Source: Lapidilactobacillus achengensis
GTDB lineage: Bacteria > Bacillota > Bacilli > Lactobacillales > Lactobacillaceae
NCBI RefSeq assembly: GCF_003946655.1
Contig: NZ_RHOV01000007.1
Span: 1 to 64,000, forward strand
Reading direction: 5' to 3'
Length of the DNA stretch: 64,000 bases
The first letter of the stretch is position 1. Each line of letters opens with the position of its first letter. The notes beneath the pieces are model-generated. The model ran no database searches and was not told the origin of the DNA. It was given only the letters and a program-made list of their open reading frames with translations. This document shows, in pieces, positions 26,829-38,124 of this stretch. The position numbers were made by a program, and so were the translations under genes.

Positions 26829-27164
26829 TCAATCGTTGGATTGACCATTCAAATTCTCATCTTGCAAAAAGACGTCGAGAACGCCTTGAACCATTTCCCA
26901 TTCGTCCTCGTCTTCGATCGGGATCAAATCACCGGAAGTCGCGTCACCATTCTCGTCTGGTGTGTAAGCGAAAGGATAGATGTCAACTGCCTCGTCCTCA
27001 GCTGAGTTGGCTGGGACCAACAGCACATAAGAACGATCATAATCTTCGGAATCGAAGGTAAATAATACTTCGTATAGTTCCTCGTTGCCATTTTCATCAA
27101 CAAGGGTGATTTGGCGGTCGTCAGCATTCATATCGCTGAAATCGTCGATTTTCTTATCTGTCAT
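26829..27164 (-). CDS. yrzB: DUF1292 family protein (YrzB)
   Basis: A 111-residue acidic protein of the DUF1292 family: ITLVDENGNEELYEVLFTFDSEDYDRSYVLLVP followed by the acidic EDEDEWEMVQGVLDVFLQDE. It is the conserved third partner of ireB-ruvX in Firmicutes; function unknown. SD AGGAGG. Confidence 0.93.
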   Translation of the reverse strand: MTDKKIDDFSDMNADDRQITLVDENGNEELYEVLFTFDSEDYDRSYVLLVPANSAEDEAVDIYPFAYTPDENGDATSGDLIPIEDEDEWEMVQGVLDVFLQDENLNGQSND

Positions 27165-27172
27165 AGTTCCTC

Positions 27173-27607
27173 CTATTGCTGGGTCAATTGCCCATGGGCA
27201 TCAAGATAATTCTGCAAGATCACCACACTAGCTAATTTGTCGATGACTTCCTTGCGCTTCTTGCGTGAAACATTGCCTTCTTCGATCAGCATCCGTTCCG
27301 CTTGGACCGTGGACAAACGTTCATCCTGATAATCCACGGGTAGGCCAAATTTATGAATCAAACGGTCACCATAAGCCTTGGTCTTCGCGACCCGTGGCCC
27401 ACTGGTGTTGTTCATATTCTTGGGCAGACCTAAAACGAAGCCGGTGACTTGATAATCCGCCACCAACTTCTTTAACCGCTTCATCCCAAAATTCTCATTT
27501 GCTTCATCGATCTGAATGATCTCGACTCCCTGAGCGGTCCAGCCCAGTTCATCGCTAATGGCAACGCCAACAGTTCGCGAGCCAACATCTAATCCCATCA
27601 AACGCAT
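27173..27607 (-). CDS. ruvX: Holliday junction resolvase-like protein RuvX/YqgF
   Basis: A 144-residue RNase H-fold protein. [19 protein letters not shown] carries the first catalytic Asp, [17 protein letters not shown] the second motif, and [15 protein letters not shown] and the final Asp ([14 protein letters not shown]) the rest. Family members process pre-16S rRNA 5' ends and are also annotated as resolvases. SD AAGGAT. Tightly packed after ireB. Confidence 0.95.
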   Translation of the reverse strand: MRLMGLDVGSRTVGVAISDELGWTAQGVEIIQIDEANENFGMKRLKKLVADYQVTGFVLGLPKNMNNTSGPRVAKTKAYGDRLIHKFGLPVDYQDERLSTVQAERMLIEEGNVSRKKRKEVIDKLASVVILQNYLDAHGQLTQQ

Positions 27608-27610
27608 CGA

Positions 27611-27868
27611 TCAACGATCCTTATTCAAGTATTTACGAACCAATTCTTCAATGATCTCGTCACGCTGATGCTTCAGAATCAAATTACGGGCATCATTATG
27701 CCGGGGAATATAAGCAGGGTCGCCGGAAAGCAGGTAACCAACGATTTGGTTGATCGGATTATAACCCTTCTCCTCCAAAGATTGATACACACTTTCCAAG
27801 GTATCCTTGACGTTTTTTGATTCATTTTCATTAAAAGAAAAGGACATTGTCTTATCCAATTCACTCAT
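27611..27868 (-). CDS. ireB: IreB family regulatory phosphoprotein (UPF0297)
   Basis: An 85-residue protein, the full family length. [52 protein letters not shown] is highly conserved. IreB is phosphorylated by the PASTA kinase IreK and tunes cephalosporin tolerance in Enterococcus. The ATG at 27868 has GAGGTG at 6 nt; an upstream GTG overlaps the SD and is rejected. Confidence 0.95.
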   Translation of the reverse strand: MSELDKTMSFSFNENESKNVKDTLESVYQSLEEKGYNPINQIVGYLLSGDPAYIPRHNDARNLILKHQRDEIIEELVRKYLNKDR

Positions 27869-27941
27869 GACAGTCACCTCACTCTACCTGAATCATACAG
27901 GAATCATGACCAAAAAACAATGATTGTTATCATTACTTAAT

Positions 27942-30602
27942 CTAGTTTTTAGAATCAGCGTCTTGTTGGCTAACGAAGGCTTGGGCCGCTTCCAGCGCCG
28001 CCGGTAACCCAGCTGGTTTCTTGCCGCCTGCTTGGGCTAAATCAGGGCGACCGCCGCCACCGCCATTGATTGCCGGTGCGCTGGCCTTGATGATCGCGCC
28101 GGCCTTCAGCCCTTGCGCCACCGCCGCTTCTGTCACCGCTACCAACAGGTTGGCTTTCTCGCCTTGCGCCGTACCCAAAACTAAAACATCGCTGGTTGGC
28201 TTATCCCGCCAGTTATCGGCTAACTGCCGCAGTTCGTTGATGGTCACATTCGGAATCACCGCGCTGGCTAATTTGAAGGCACCGGCCGCGACAACTTGCA
28301 CTTGATCTTGGGCCGTCGATTGGGCCAATTTCGCTTTCAGGTTTTGTAGATCGCGTTGGCTGTCCTTCAGCTCCTGTTGCAAACTTTCGACCTTATGGGG
28401 CAATTCTTTCAACTGGTTGACTTTCAGGGTGCCCGCAACTTGGTGTAACATCTGCGCTTGGTCTTCCAAATATTGGAAAGCTTCAGTGGCCGTCACCGCC
28501 TCGATCCGCCGTACACCCGCACCGATCGCTGATTCTGAGGTGATTTTGAACAGTCCGATCTCCGCGGTATTGCTCACGTGGGTGCCACCGCACAATTCCA
28601 TGGAATAATCGCCAGCCTTGACCACCCGGACCCGCTCGCCATACTTCTCGCTGAATAAGGCGATCGCCCCTAATTTCTTCGCCGATTCCAGATCTGTTTC
28701 AACAGTCTCCACCGGCAATTCCGCCCAGATCTTCTCGTTGACGATTTGTTCAACTTGCGCGAGTTGCGCTGAGGTGACCTGACCCAGATTCGTGAAATCG
28801 AAACGTAAATAGGTCGGCTCAACCAATGAACCCGCCTGATGAGTGTGCTCACCTAAGACATCGCGTAACGCCTGATCCAGTAAATGAGTCGCCGTATGGT
28901 TACGGCGCACCTTCATCCGCCAAAGATGATCCACAGCCAATGTGTACTCCTGGCCAACGATCATTGGGGCCAACACCTTGACCGTATGCAGATTCTGCCC
29001 ATTTGGCGCATGCTGCACATCAACCACCTGAGCCACAACCTGACCAGCCGCATCTTGAACCACGCCATGATCGGCCACCTGACCGCCCATTTCCGCATAA
29101 AACGGCGTGCGGTCGAAAATCAATTGTGCTTGACCCGCAGCCACAGAGGTCACTTCTTGATCCGCCTGCAAGGCCACCACTAATTTAGCGTCATGCAGCG
29201 TCAAGTGTTGGTAGCCATCAAAAACGCTAGCGGCCTTGATGGCCATCAGGGTCTCGTTTTGTGATCCCATTGATTGGAGATCGCCTCGAGCCGCCCGCGC
29301 CCGCGCCTTTTGTTCCTTCATGGCTTCGTCAAATTCAGCTTCGTTGACCGTCATCCCTTCATCAGCGGCGTATTCCACCGTCAATTCGATGGGGAAGCCA
29401 AAGGTATCAAACAATTTAAAAGCGGCGCGGCCATCAATAACCGTGCTACCAGCCAGCTTTTGCTTGGCGATCAGATCATTGAGTAAGGCCAGCCCATCCG
29501 TCAACGTTTCACTGAAACGATCTTCTTCGGACTTGATCACTTTGGCGATAAAGTCCTTTTGCGCGGAGACCTCTGGGTAATAGCTGGCCATGATTTCGCC
29601 CACGACCGGCACCAATTGATATAAGAAGGGCTTGCTGATCTGCAAACGGCGTCCGTTCAAGACGGCGCGCCGGATCAAACGCCGCAACACATAACCACGA
29701 CCTTCATTTGATGGCAACGCGCCATCACCAATGGCAAAATTTACCGTCCGAGCGTGATCGGCGATGATCTTAAAGGCCACATCTTGTTTGGGATCCGTGC
29801 CATATTTCACCTGACCGCTGATTTCCTCGGTCTTGTGGATCAACGGCAAGAATAAATCGGTCTCGAAATTCGTCGGCGCGTCCTGAAGCACGGAAACGAC
29901 CCGCTCCAGGCCCATCCCCGTATCAATGTTTTTATGGGGTTGTTCCACAAACCGACCATCAGGTAAATGGTTGAACTCCGAGAAAACGATGTTCCACAAT
30001 TCCAAATAGCGTTCATTTTCGCCGCCTGGGTAATTCTCCGGATCGTCTTCGGCCACATTATTGAACTGTTGACCACGATCGTAGAAAATCTCGGAATCAG
30101 GACCACTGGGACCTTCGCCAATATCCCAGAAATTATCTTCCACCTTGATCAGATGATCTGTGGGTAGGCCAACGACTTCGTGCCAAATCCGATAAGCCTC
30201 GGTGTCTTTCGGATAAACCGTGACATATAAACGCGCCGGATCCATTGCCAACCATGCTGGTGAGGTCAGAAACTCCCAGGCCCACGGAATCGCGTCCGCT
30301 TTAAAATAATCGCCCACAGAGAAATTACCTAACATCTCGAAAAATGTATGGTGCCGCGCCGTTTTCCCGACGTTTTCAATATCATTGGTCCGAATACTCT
30401 TTTGTGCGTTGGTGATCCGCGGATTCTTCGGAATAACCGTGCCGTCGAAATATTTCTTCAACGTGGCTACTCCGGAATTGATCCACAACAAGGTGGGATC
30501 ATCGTGGGGGATCAGTGAGGCGCTGGGTTCAACATCATGCCCCTTTGATTTGAAAAAGTCGAGAAACATTTGTCGAAATTCACTACTTGATAATTTTTTC
30601 AT
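27942..30602 (-). CDS. alaS: alanine--tRNA ligase
   Basis: An 886-residue class II synthetase, full length. The N-terminal catalytic core starts MKKLSSSEFRQMFLDFFKSKGH; the editing domain has HTATHLLDQALR and the zinc-binding ELCGGTHV; a coiled coil and C-Ala domain (NGGGGGRPDLAQAGGK) follow. The ATG at 30602 has AAAGGTG upstream. Expression is controlled by the T-box leader just upstream. Co-transcription with ireB-ruvX-yrzB is likely, since no terminator separates them. Confidence 0.98.
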   Translation of the reverse strand: MKKLSSSEFRQMFLDFFKSKGHDVEPSASLIPHDDPTLLWINSGVATLKKYFDGTVIPKNPRITNAQKSIRTNDIENVGKTARHHTFFEMLGNFSVGDYFKADAIPWAWEFLTSPAWLAMDPARLYVTVYPKDTEAYRIWHEVVGLPTDHLIKVEDNFWDIGEGPSGPDSEIFYDRGQQFNNVAEDDPENYPGGENERYLELWNIVFSEFNHLPDGRFVEQPHKNIDTGMGLERVVSVLQDAPTNFETDLFLPLIHKTEEISGQVKYGTDPKQDVAFKIIADHARTVNFAIGDGALPSNEGRGYVLRRLIRRAVLNGRRLQISKPFLYQLVPVVGEIMASYYPEVSAQKDFIAKVIKSEEDRFSETLTDGLALLNDLIAKQKLAGSTVIDGRAAFKLFDTFGFPIELTVEYAADEGMTVNEAEFDEAMKEQKARARAARGDLQSMGSQNETLMAIKAASVFDGYQHLTLHDAKLVVALQADQEVTSVAAGQAQLIFDRTPFYAEMGGQVADHGVVQDAAGQVVAQVVDVQHAPNGQNLHTVKVLAPMIVGQEYTLAVDHLWRMKVRRNHTATHLLDQALRDVLGEHTHQAGSLVEPTYLRFDFTNLGQVTSAQLAQVEQIVNEKIWAELPVETVETDLESAKKLGAIALFSEKYGERVRVVKAGDYSMELCGGTHVSNTAEIGLFKITSESAIGAGVRRIEAVTATEAFQYLEDQAQMLHQVAGTLKVNQLKELPHKVESLQQELKDSQRDLQNLKAKLAQSTAQDQVQVVAAGAFKLASAVIPNVTINELRQLADNWRDKPTSDVLVLGTAQGEKANLLVAVTEAAVAQGLKAGAIIKASAPAINGGGGGRPDLAQAGGKKPAGLPAALEAAQAFVSQQDADSKN

Positions 30603-30624
30603 GCTAACACCTTTCCTAACGACT

Positions 30625-30818
30625 AAACAAATAAAAACACCGTTGCTGACAAGGACGCTAATGCGCGGTACCACCTTGTTTGCAACGATGTTTGATCGTT
30701 AACCTCTTAATTGAACTACTATTCGATTGCCACTTAAGGAGCATCGATCACGCTTACGTGAAGGCTTCACACCAACAGCCTCTCTCTGAACACGGCCCGC
30801 GTCAACATATCTTAAGTC
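30625..30818 (-). promoter_or_regulatory. T-box leader of alaS
   Basis: On the minus strand the order is: stem I with AGAGAG and GGTTGGTG-like loop elements, a probable GCT (Ala) specifier at 30742-30740, the T-box core AAGGTGGTACCGCG (30677-30664), and a terminator whose CCTTGTCAGCAACGGTG arm ends in TTTTT (30654-30633). Uncharged tRNA-Ala should stabilise the antiterminator and allow alaS transcription. The specifier position is inferred from sequence, not folding. Confidence 0.92.
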
Positions 30819-30824
30819 AAAAAC

Positions 30825-30853
30825 ATTATAATTAAAAAGCTGTTTATTGTCAA
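30825..30853 (-). promoter_or_regulatory. alaS promoter
   Basis: On the minus strand TTGACA (30853-30848), 17 nt, TATAAT (30830-30825): a perfect sigma-A promoter placed directly before the T-box leader. Confidence 0.92.
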
Positions 30854-30880
30854 TCAATGACAACAAATTTTAGTCGGCCG

Positions 30881-31759
30881 CTAGTCTAATTGCACATTGA
30901 AGACAGAACGGTAAACGGCGAAGTGCGATAACGGCCCATGACTGAAATCCGTTTCAGACACATCACCAATCAACCCCAACAAGTCATCTTCCGATTTGAC
31001 CTGGGTGCCCGTGCCACCGAAAAGCCCAAAACCAGCGCCAAATGGGTTCTCCTTGGCCACAGCCGGATCGTCCAGCATTTCCAACGTTGGTAGTGTGTCA
31101 AACAACATTCCTAAGCCTAATTGGTGCTGACTTTGGGTGTCATCAATGGCCGCAAAACTACCGCTCCAATTCGCCAAAGCCGCATATTCCCACTGATTCC
31201 TTGTTGGTAGATTAGCGCCATCCCGCCGCAACTCGCGCCGTAAACCGGCAAATTTCAAGCTCTGCTGTACAAAAATATGCATGACGCCATTATTGGCCGG
31301 AATAAAGACCAAGTCATGATTACCAAAAAGATCGTTATCGCTCGCAAACGGATTCAAGCTATCCGAACTGCGCTCCAAATACGCCGTTATCTCACGGTCA
31401 TGCTTTTTCAAAAGCTTTTGATTGCCGTGACGTTCACCGTTCACTAGGTTCAATTGACCAATCAACTTCAAGCTTGACGGTAGTGCTTGAACGCTCATCA
31501 GAAATGGTGCCACATCATCAAGCTCAGCGACGACGGTACCGGCTTCTTGCCCCGGCATGAAGAAATAGGTCTGCCCGTTAAGATTAACCTCGAAAGTCCG
31601 CAAGGGGCCGTTTTGACTTGGCGTTTCTAGATACTTGATGTTTTCGACATTCCAGAGTGGATTCACGAAGTAGCGTAGGATTTGTTCAAAAACCCGTTGT
31701 TGTTCCTCCACTGTCAATTGATGCCAAGAATTCCAGTACAGCATTTTCTCTGTAATCAT
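30881..31759 (-). CDS. uncharacterised protein with weak FGE-sulfatase-like signature, coupled to cshB
   Basis: A 292-residue soluble protein I cannot assign firmly. LPTRNQWEYAA (residues about 197-207) strongly recalls the LPTEAEWEYAA motif of formylglycine-generating-enzyme (C-type-lectin-like) domains, and NPFG..GLFG plus GLIGDVSE recall its later GLYDMLGNVWEW region. However, the whole protein contains no cysteine, so the oxidase active site is absent. It may be a structural or ligand-binding relative. Its ATG overlaps the helicase stop as ATGA, so the two are translationally coupled. Confidence 0.6.
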   Translation of the reverse strand: MITEKMLYWNSWHQLTVEEQQRVFEQILRYFVNPLWNVENIKYLETPSQNGPLRTFEVNLNGQTYFFMPGQEAGTVVAELDDVAPFLMSVQALPSSLKLIGQLNLVNGERHGNQKLLKKHDREITAYLERSSDSLNPFASDNDLFGNHDLVFIPANNGVMHIFVQQSLKFAGLRRELRRDGANLPTRNQWEYAALANWSGSFAAIDDTQSQHQLGLGMLFDTLPTLEMLDDPAVAKENPFGAGFGLFGGTGTQVKSEDDLLGLIGDVSETDFSHGPLSHFAVYRSVFNVQLD

Positions 31760-33105
31760 CGTTGCGCCTTCCTCTTCTGCTTTTGTTGTAGATGTTCCGC
31801 TCGTTGTTCGATTTTGCGTTTGCGCCGGCGATCATCGCTGATTGCTTGTTTGATTTTCTTACGGTAGCCCGGTTTGCCTTTGCCCCGCGCCTTCTTGACG
31901 TAGCCAATCAAAGTTGGATCGAGTTTCTGTTGGGTCGCGCGGCGTTGAGTCCGGCGTTGGCGGTCATAGGTCGTCACGATCTGGCCCTTCTCCAAAGTTT
32001 TGGGCACAAACTTAACGCCGATATGTTCCAGTTGGGCAACAAGATTCTCCTCCGCTGGGCGGTACAGGGTAATGGCAGTGCCTTCAAGTCCATTACGCCC
32101 GGTTCGGCCGACCCGATGGACGAAGAACTCGAGATCCTTCGGCAATTCATAGTTGATTACCAAGGAAACTCCAGGAATATCAATACCCCGGGCCGCCAAA
32201 TCAGTGGCCACCACATACTGGTACTCCAAGTTCTCGACTTGCTTCATCACCCGCTTGCGTTCCCGCGGTTGTAAGCCACCATGGATTTTGGCCACGCGCA
32301 GACCCTTTTGTTTGAGATAATCGGTCAAATCATCAACGGTCTGTTTCGTGTTGGCGAAAACCAGCGCCAAATATGGTTGGCCGATCGTCAATAATTGCGC
32401 GACTAACTCAGCCTTATTCTTGCCCCCCGTCGCGAAAAGCCAGTTCTCAACTTGCGGGTTGATCACAGACTTCGGCGCAAGTTTGATCTGTTCCGGCGCG
32501 TGCAGATACTTCCGCAAGAACGGTTGCAACTTATCCGGGATCGTGGCGGAAAAGACCGCCGTTTGCAGCGCTGCTGGCATTTTGCTGGCAATCGCGTCAA
32601 CTTGATTCAAGAAGCCCATGTCTAGGGTCATATCAGCTTCATCGATCACCAAAAAGCGAACTTGATCAACCCGCAACGCGGCGCTGGAAACCAAATCAAG
32701 GATCCGACCAGGCGTCCCGATCACGATATCTGGTTGTTGCCGCTGCAACTTCTCGATTTGGCGCTCCTTATCACTGCCCCCTACGTACAAATGAGTGGAC
32801 CAATGCTCATTGCTGGCCGTCAATAGTGCCTTGGCCATCTCGTAGGTTTGCGTCGCTAACTCGCGGCTAGGCGCCGTGATCACCAATTGCGCCAAATCTT
32901 CATGCTTCTCTAAGCGGCTTAGTAGTGGCAACAGAAAGGCGTGAGTCTTACCACTCCCGGTTTGCGACTCGACCACCGCATCTTTCCCAGCAAGTAACAC
33001 CGGGATCACCGCGTTTTGAACTGGGGTGGGTTGCCGGAAGCCGATCGCGGTCAAACCGGTCAATAGACTGTCCTTTAAACCAAAATTTGTAAAATCATTA
33101 GGCAT
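31756..33105 (-). CDS. cshB: DEAD-box RNA helicase, CshB type
   Basis: A 449-residue helicase: Q motif (GFRQPTPVQNAVIP), motif I SQTGSGKT, Ia PSRELA, II DEAD (VIDEADMTLD), III SAT, and VI HRVGRTGR. The C-terminal 70 residues are Lys/Arg-rich, suiting RNA binding. Size and tail match CshB/YqfR, a cold-shock helicase of RNA decay and ribosome assembly. SD AAGGAG. First gene of a pair with the FGE-like protein. Confidence 0.92.
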   Translation of the reverse strand: MPNDFTNFGLKDSLLTGLTAIGFRQPTPVQNAVIPVLLAGKDAVVESQTGSGKTHAFLLPLLSRLEKHEDLAQLVITAPSRELATQTYEMAKALLTASNEHWSTHLYVGGSDKERQIEKLQRQQPDIVIGTPGRILDLVSSAALRVDQVRFLVIDEADMTLDMGFLNQVDAIASKMPAALQTAVFSATIPDKLQPFLRKYLHAPEQIKLAPKSVINPQVENWLFATGGKNKAELVAQLLTIGQPYLALVFANTKQTVDDLTDYLKQKGLRVAKIHGGLQPRERKRVMKQVENLEYQYVVATDLAARGIDIPGVSLVINYELPKDLEFFVHRVGRTGRNGLEGTAITLYRPAEENLVAQLEHIGVKFVPKTLEKGQIVTTYDRQRRTQRRATQQKLDPTLIGYVKKARGKGKPGYRKKIKQAISDDRRRKRKIEQRAEHLQQKQKRKAQR

Positions 33106-33226
33106 TGCATTTCTCCTTATTCATGACCCATCGACCGGATCAGATTGCTGAACAATCAGCCACGTAGGCTGCCGTTTCCAGCCTCGATCGAGACTGACAT
33201 TGACGTCCTTGTGCTGAGCGCTTGTT

Positions 33227-34195
33227 TTAGTTTACTGTGGGTTGGGTTTGATAAGCCGACCCAGCGGCGACCATTTCGGCAATGATCGTTTGCACCTCGG
33301 CTTGATCCTGGGCGTTGGCGCCACTGGCCAGCGGATGCCCGCCACCACCATGCTCCTGGGCGATGACATTGATGATCGGCCCTTTGGAACGGAAATGAAC
33401 CCGATAAGTGCCGTCAGGCTTCTCAACGTAGATCGACCAAAGTAGAACACCCTTCAAACGACCAGGCGTGGACACGATCGAATTCACCTGATCATCACGG
33501 AGTCCTAGCTTCGCGATCAATTCGCGGCTGATCATCACATGAGCGGCGCCATGGCCATCAAAACTGATTTGATCGAAGACGATCGACTGCAACCGCGCCT
33601 GCGCTAACGTCATTTCATAAAGGTTCTCACTAACAACTGAATGATTGAAACCAGTGCCAATCAGTTGAGCAGCCACGTTGAACGTATGGGTGGTGGTGGA
33701 ATTATACATGAAGCGACCAGTATCTCCGACGATCCCCGCGTACAACACCCGCGCCGCTTCTTGGGTCAGCACCAAAGCGCCCTCACTGTCATTGATCAAA
33801 TCAACGACCAATTCGGAGCTGCTGGATGCCTCGGGCACAACATGATAATAGTCGCCATAAGCGTCACGATTAGGATGATGATCGATCTTGATCAGGAAGT
33901 CCCCCTGGTCAAACCGCGGATCACTAATGCGCGGCGTATTCGCCGTATCCACCACAATGACCAAGGCCCCTTGATAAAAGTCATCCGCGACCTCTTCAGG
34001 CTGGGCCAACCAATCTAAATCGCCGACCGAGCTCCCCACGATCTTAACTTGTTTGTTAGGATAGCCCGCTTGGATCGCTGTCGCTAGCCCAGCCTGAGAC
34101 CCAACCGCATCCGGATCCGGATTTTGATGGCGGTGGATCACGATTTTATCGTAGGCTTTGATTTTTTCTAGAATCTGTGCAAAATTTGCTTCCAT
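33227..34195 (-). CDS. nrnA: bifunctional oligoribonuclease/PAP phosphatase NrnA
   Basis: A 322-residue DHH-DHHA1 phosphoesterase. Metal motifs are HQNPDPDAVGS, VDTANTPR, KIDHHPN (DHH variant) and, in DHHA1, GGGGHPLASGA. NrnA degrades 2-5 nt RNA and pAp, recycling nucleotides and c-di-nucleotide products. SD GAGGAG lies inside the end of ytoI, implying co-transcription. Confidence 0.94.
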   Translation of the reverse strand: MEANFAQILEKIKAYDKIVIHRHQNPDPDAVGSQAGLATAIQAGYPNKQVKIVGSSVGDLDWLAQPEEVADDFYQGALVIVVDTANTPRISDPRFDQGDFLIKIDHHPNRDAYGDYYHVVPEASSSSELVVDLINDSEGALVLTQEAARVLYAGIVGDTGRFMYNSTTTHTFNVAAQLIGTGFNHSVVSENLYEMTLAQARLQSIVFDQISFDGHGAAHVMISRELIAKLGLRDDQVNSIVSTPGRLKGVLLWSIYVEKPDGTYRVHFRSKGPIINVIAQEHGGGGHPLASGANAQDQAEVQTIIAEMVAAGSAYQTQPTVN

Positions 34196-34198
34196 CGT

Positions 34199-35533
34199 TT
34201 ATATCTCCTCAATAACTTGGCAAGTGACCATTGCTTTGGCCACGACCAGATGATCCGATAAAATATCAATATCGAAATAGGTGCGCCGCCGACTGGCATT
34301 AACGACCCGTAATTTGATCGTCAATTCATGATCGATCTGGACCAAGCGTAAATAATATAGATTCAATTGATCAACCATACTGACCTTTTGCTGGTAAAGG
34401 CGCAGTGAGCGCGTCGCGGCCAAAGTCAACAGTTCGGTTAAGACCCCGATGGCCAAAGTCCCATCGTCATTGGCCATTTGTGGTGTTACCACGGCACGCC
34501 AAGCGGGAAAATCGTCGCCATTGACCACTGGCGTTTCCTCCACAGACAACGCCTCGCCGATCTGCGCCTCCAACGTCCAGGTGCCCATCTTCGAAAGCGG
34601 CCGTTCATGCGCTTGGACATCGTTGCGATTGACCAAACCCACTAAATTGAACCCGGTATCGACGACCGGTAGTAAATCAATTGAATTAGACATCAGTAGA
34701 TGTGTCGCGTTGGCCAACGAGGTGTGCAAAGTCACCGTAATCGGATTCTTGACCATCACCTTATCAAGCCCGGTCCCCGCGCTGAAACCTTGAATATCAT
34801 GATAGGTAATCACGCCGACCAAGCGTCCTTTATCGGTGACCACCGCAAACCGCGATTTATTGGTGCTATTGCGTAAAGCCAGATAATCACTGACTTTTTG
34901 CGATTGCAGCAATACCTGGATTTGGTCGCGGGGCTCATAAACGTCGTTGACCGTCAAAATATCTTGTTTGATATTCTTGTTGGAAATCTCCCGGTTGATC
35001 AAGCTCGCCACGGTATAAGTGTCATAACTGGTACTGATCAAGGGCAACTCTTCATCATCAGCCAAGCGGATATTCTCGCTTGACGCCTCAAAGCCACCGG
35101 TGATCAACACCGCGGCGCCATGTTCCAGAGCGATTCGCTGAGCGCCAGTTCGATTCCCAACGATCACCAGGGACATTGGCGTGATATAGGGAATCATCGC
35201 CTCTTCCGTCATCGCGCCAATAACAAATTTATTTAAAGTTTTCGCTAGCCCGGCCGCGCCGCCAAGTAAGCGCCCATTGATCAACTCAAGAATGTCTGAG
35301 AAAGACAGTTCCTCGATCTGTTTCGGTCGCTCCTTTTCAATGCGGACCGTACCGACCCGTTCGATCGTCGCCACCAACCCATTGGTTTCTGCCGATTTGA
35401 TGGCCCGATATGCCGTGCCTTCGCTGACCTGTAGCTCATGTGCAATCGAGCGCACTGAAACCTTCTGGCCGATCGGCAAAGTTTCTAAATAACGAATGAT
35501 CTCTTCATGTTTTGTTGCCAAGAACTCACCCAC
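34199..35533 (-). CDS. DRTGG/CBS/hotdog domain transcriptional regulator (YtoI)
   Basis: A 444-residue multidomain protein: N-terminal winged HTH (VSVRSIAHELQVSEGTAYRAIK), DRTGG domain (about 70-180), two CBS motifs (about 190-310; RFAVVTDKGRLVGVITYHDIQG and LLPVVDTGFNLVGLVNRND) and a C-terminal hotdog thioesterase-like fold. Architecture matches Bacillus YtoI, adjacent to ytqI/nrnA there as here. Likely an adenine-nucleotide-responsive regulator; target unknown. Start GTG at 35533 is plausible; a TTG 12 nt later is the alternative. Confidence 0.88.
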   Translation of the reverse strand: MGEFLATKHEEIIRYLETLPIGQKVSVRSIAHELQVSEGTAYRAIKSAETNGLVATIERVGTVRIEKERPKQIEELSFSDILELINGRLLGGAAGLAKTLNKFVIGAMTEEAMIPYITPMSLVIVGNRTGAQRIALEHGAAVLITGGFEASSENIRLADDEELPLISTSYDTYTVASLINREISNKNIKQDILTVNDVYEPRDQIQVLLQSQKVSDYLALRNSTNKSRFAVVTDKGRLVGVITYHDIQGFSAGTGLDKVMVKNPITVTLHTSLANATHLLMSNSIDLLPVVDTGFNLVGLVNRNDVQAHERPLSKMGTWTLEAQIGEALSVEETPVVNGDDFPAWRAVVTPQMANDDGTLAIGVLTELLTLAATRSLRLYQQKVSMVDQLNLYYLRLVQIDHELTIKLRVVNASRRRTYFDIDILSDHLVVAKAMVTCQVIEEI

Positions 35534-35724
35534 TTTATCTGACAGTCTACTGTATCAGTATATCTGTTTCTAAAGCTAAACACAAAACTAATCTGACTAA
35601 AATGTAACCGCAACATCCACAAGTTATTCCGCGCCCCTAATCGCACCCACACCAACGCCAAAGCGGTGATTGATCGGCGGCGCCAAGCCCAGTAGCAGTA
35701 TGGGTGATCCAAAAATGAGTATAG

Positions 35725-35758
35725 AAAAAGAGGCGATCCGTTCGGATCGACCTCTTTT
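35725..35758 (-). terminator. intrinsic terminator of groESL
   Basis: On the minus strand AGAGG(tc)GATCC pairs with GGATC(g)CCTCT and ends in T5. It lies 25 nt after the groEL stop. Confidence 0.9.
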
Positions 35759-35782
35759 GGTAACCATTTTGGGTAGAACAGC

Positions 35783-37414
<1,632 letters not shown>

Positions 37415-37464
37415 TTACCACCTTATCAAAAAATTTATTTATAACGTCTGTCGTCAACGACGAA

Positions 37465-37749
37465 CTAGTCGACGATCGCCATGATGTCTTTCTCGTGAAG
37501 GACCAAATATGACGCGCCTTCGTATTTAACTTCAGAGCCAGCATACTTGTCGAATAAGACCGTTTGGCCTTCTTTAACAGTCAAAGGTACTTGCTGACCA
37601 TCATCGGTAAAGCGACCTGCGCTGATTGCCACAATCTTGCCAGTTTGTGGTTTCTCTTTAGCGTTACTTGCTAAAACAATCCCGCCAACCGTTTGTTCCT
37701 CTGGTTCTTCAACAGTTACGATAACACGATCTCCTAAAGGTTTTAACAC
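37465..37749 (-). CDS. groES: co-chaperonin GroES
   Basis: A 94-residue lid protein of Gro[12 protein letters not shown] at the N-terminus, mobile loop [12 protein letters not shown], and [17 protein letters not shown] at 37749 preceded by GGAGGG gives the family length; the upstream in-frame codons lie in the leader. Confidence 0.98.
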   Translation of the reverse strand: MLKPLGDRVIVTVEEPEEQTVGGIVLASNAKEKPQTGKIVAISAGRFTDDGQQVPLTVKEGQTVLFDKYAGSEVKYEGASYLVLHEKDIMAIVD

Positions 37750-37780
37750 AGAAAATCCCTCCGTTAACATTTATTCTTTT

Positions 37781-37807
37781 TTAGCACTCAGTTGCATCAA
37801 GTGCTAA
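37781..37807 (-). promoter_or_regulatory. CIRCE operator (HrcA binding site)
   Basis: TTAGCACTC, nine bases, then AAGTGCTAA: the CIRCE inverted repeat with one mismatch in the second arm. It lies in the groES leader just downstream of the probable promoter, so HrcA should repress groESL. Confidence 0.95.
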
Positions 37808-37818
37808 CCACAAGATTT

Positions 37819-37846
37819 ATAATAGCATTTTTCAGGTTGATTGCAA
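37819..37846 (-). promoter_or_regulatory. groESL promoter
   Basis: On the minus strand TTGCAA (37846-37841), 16 nt, TATTAT (37824-37819). CIRCE begins 12 bp downstream. Confidence 0.65.
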
Positions 37847-38124
37847 GTTATTTCAACCCACTTCTTGATTTTTTGTGTTCAATCCACGAATAAAGTCGGC
37901 AAAGCGGCCGCATTTTACTGAAAAGTAGCGCTTGTTTTCGGGAAGCTGGTTGAGCCCAACGAAAGTTAACCTTTTTTTGCGGGGCAAATATTGTTATCAT
38001 GGAACTAGTTTGTTCAACTTTATCAGGTCGTGTCGCGGCCATCTCCAGCGCGGCAATCAGCGCGTCGCGGCACGATCGTCGGACTGCATCACCTAAGTCC
38101 GGCTTAAGAAGAAAGGATATTGCT

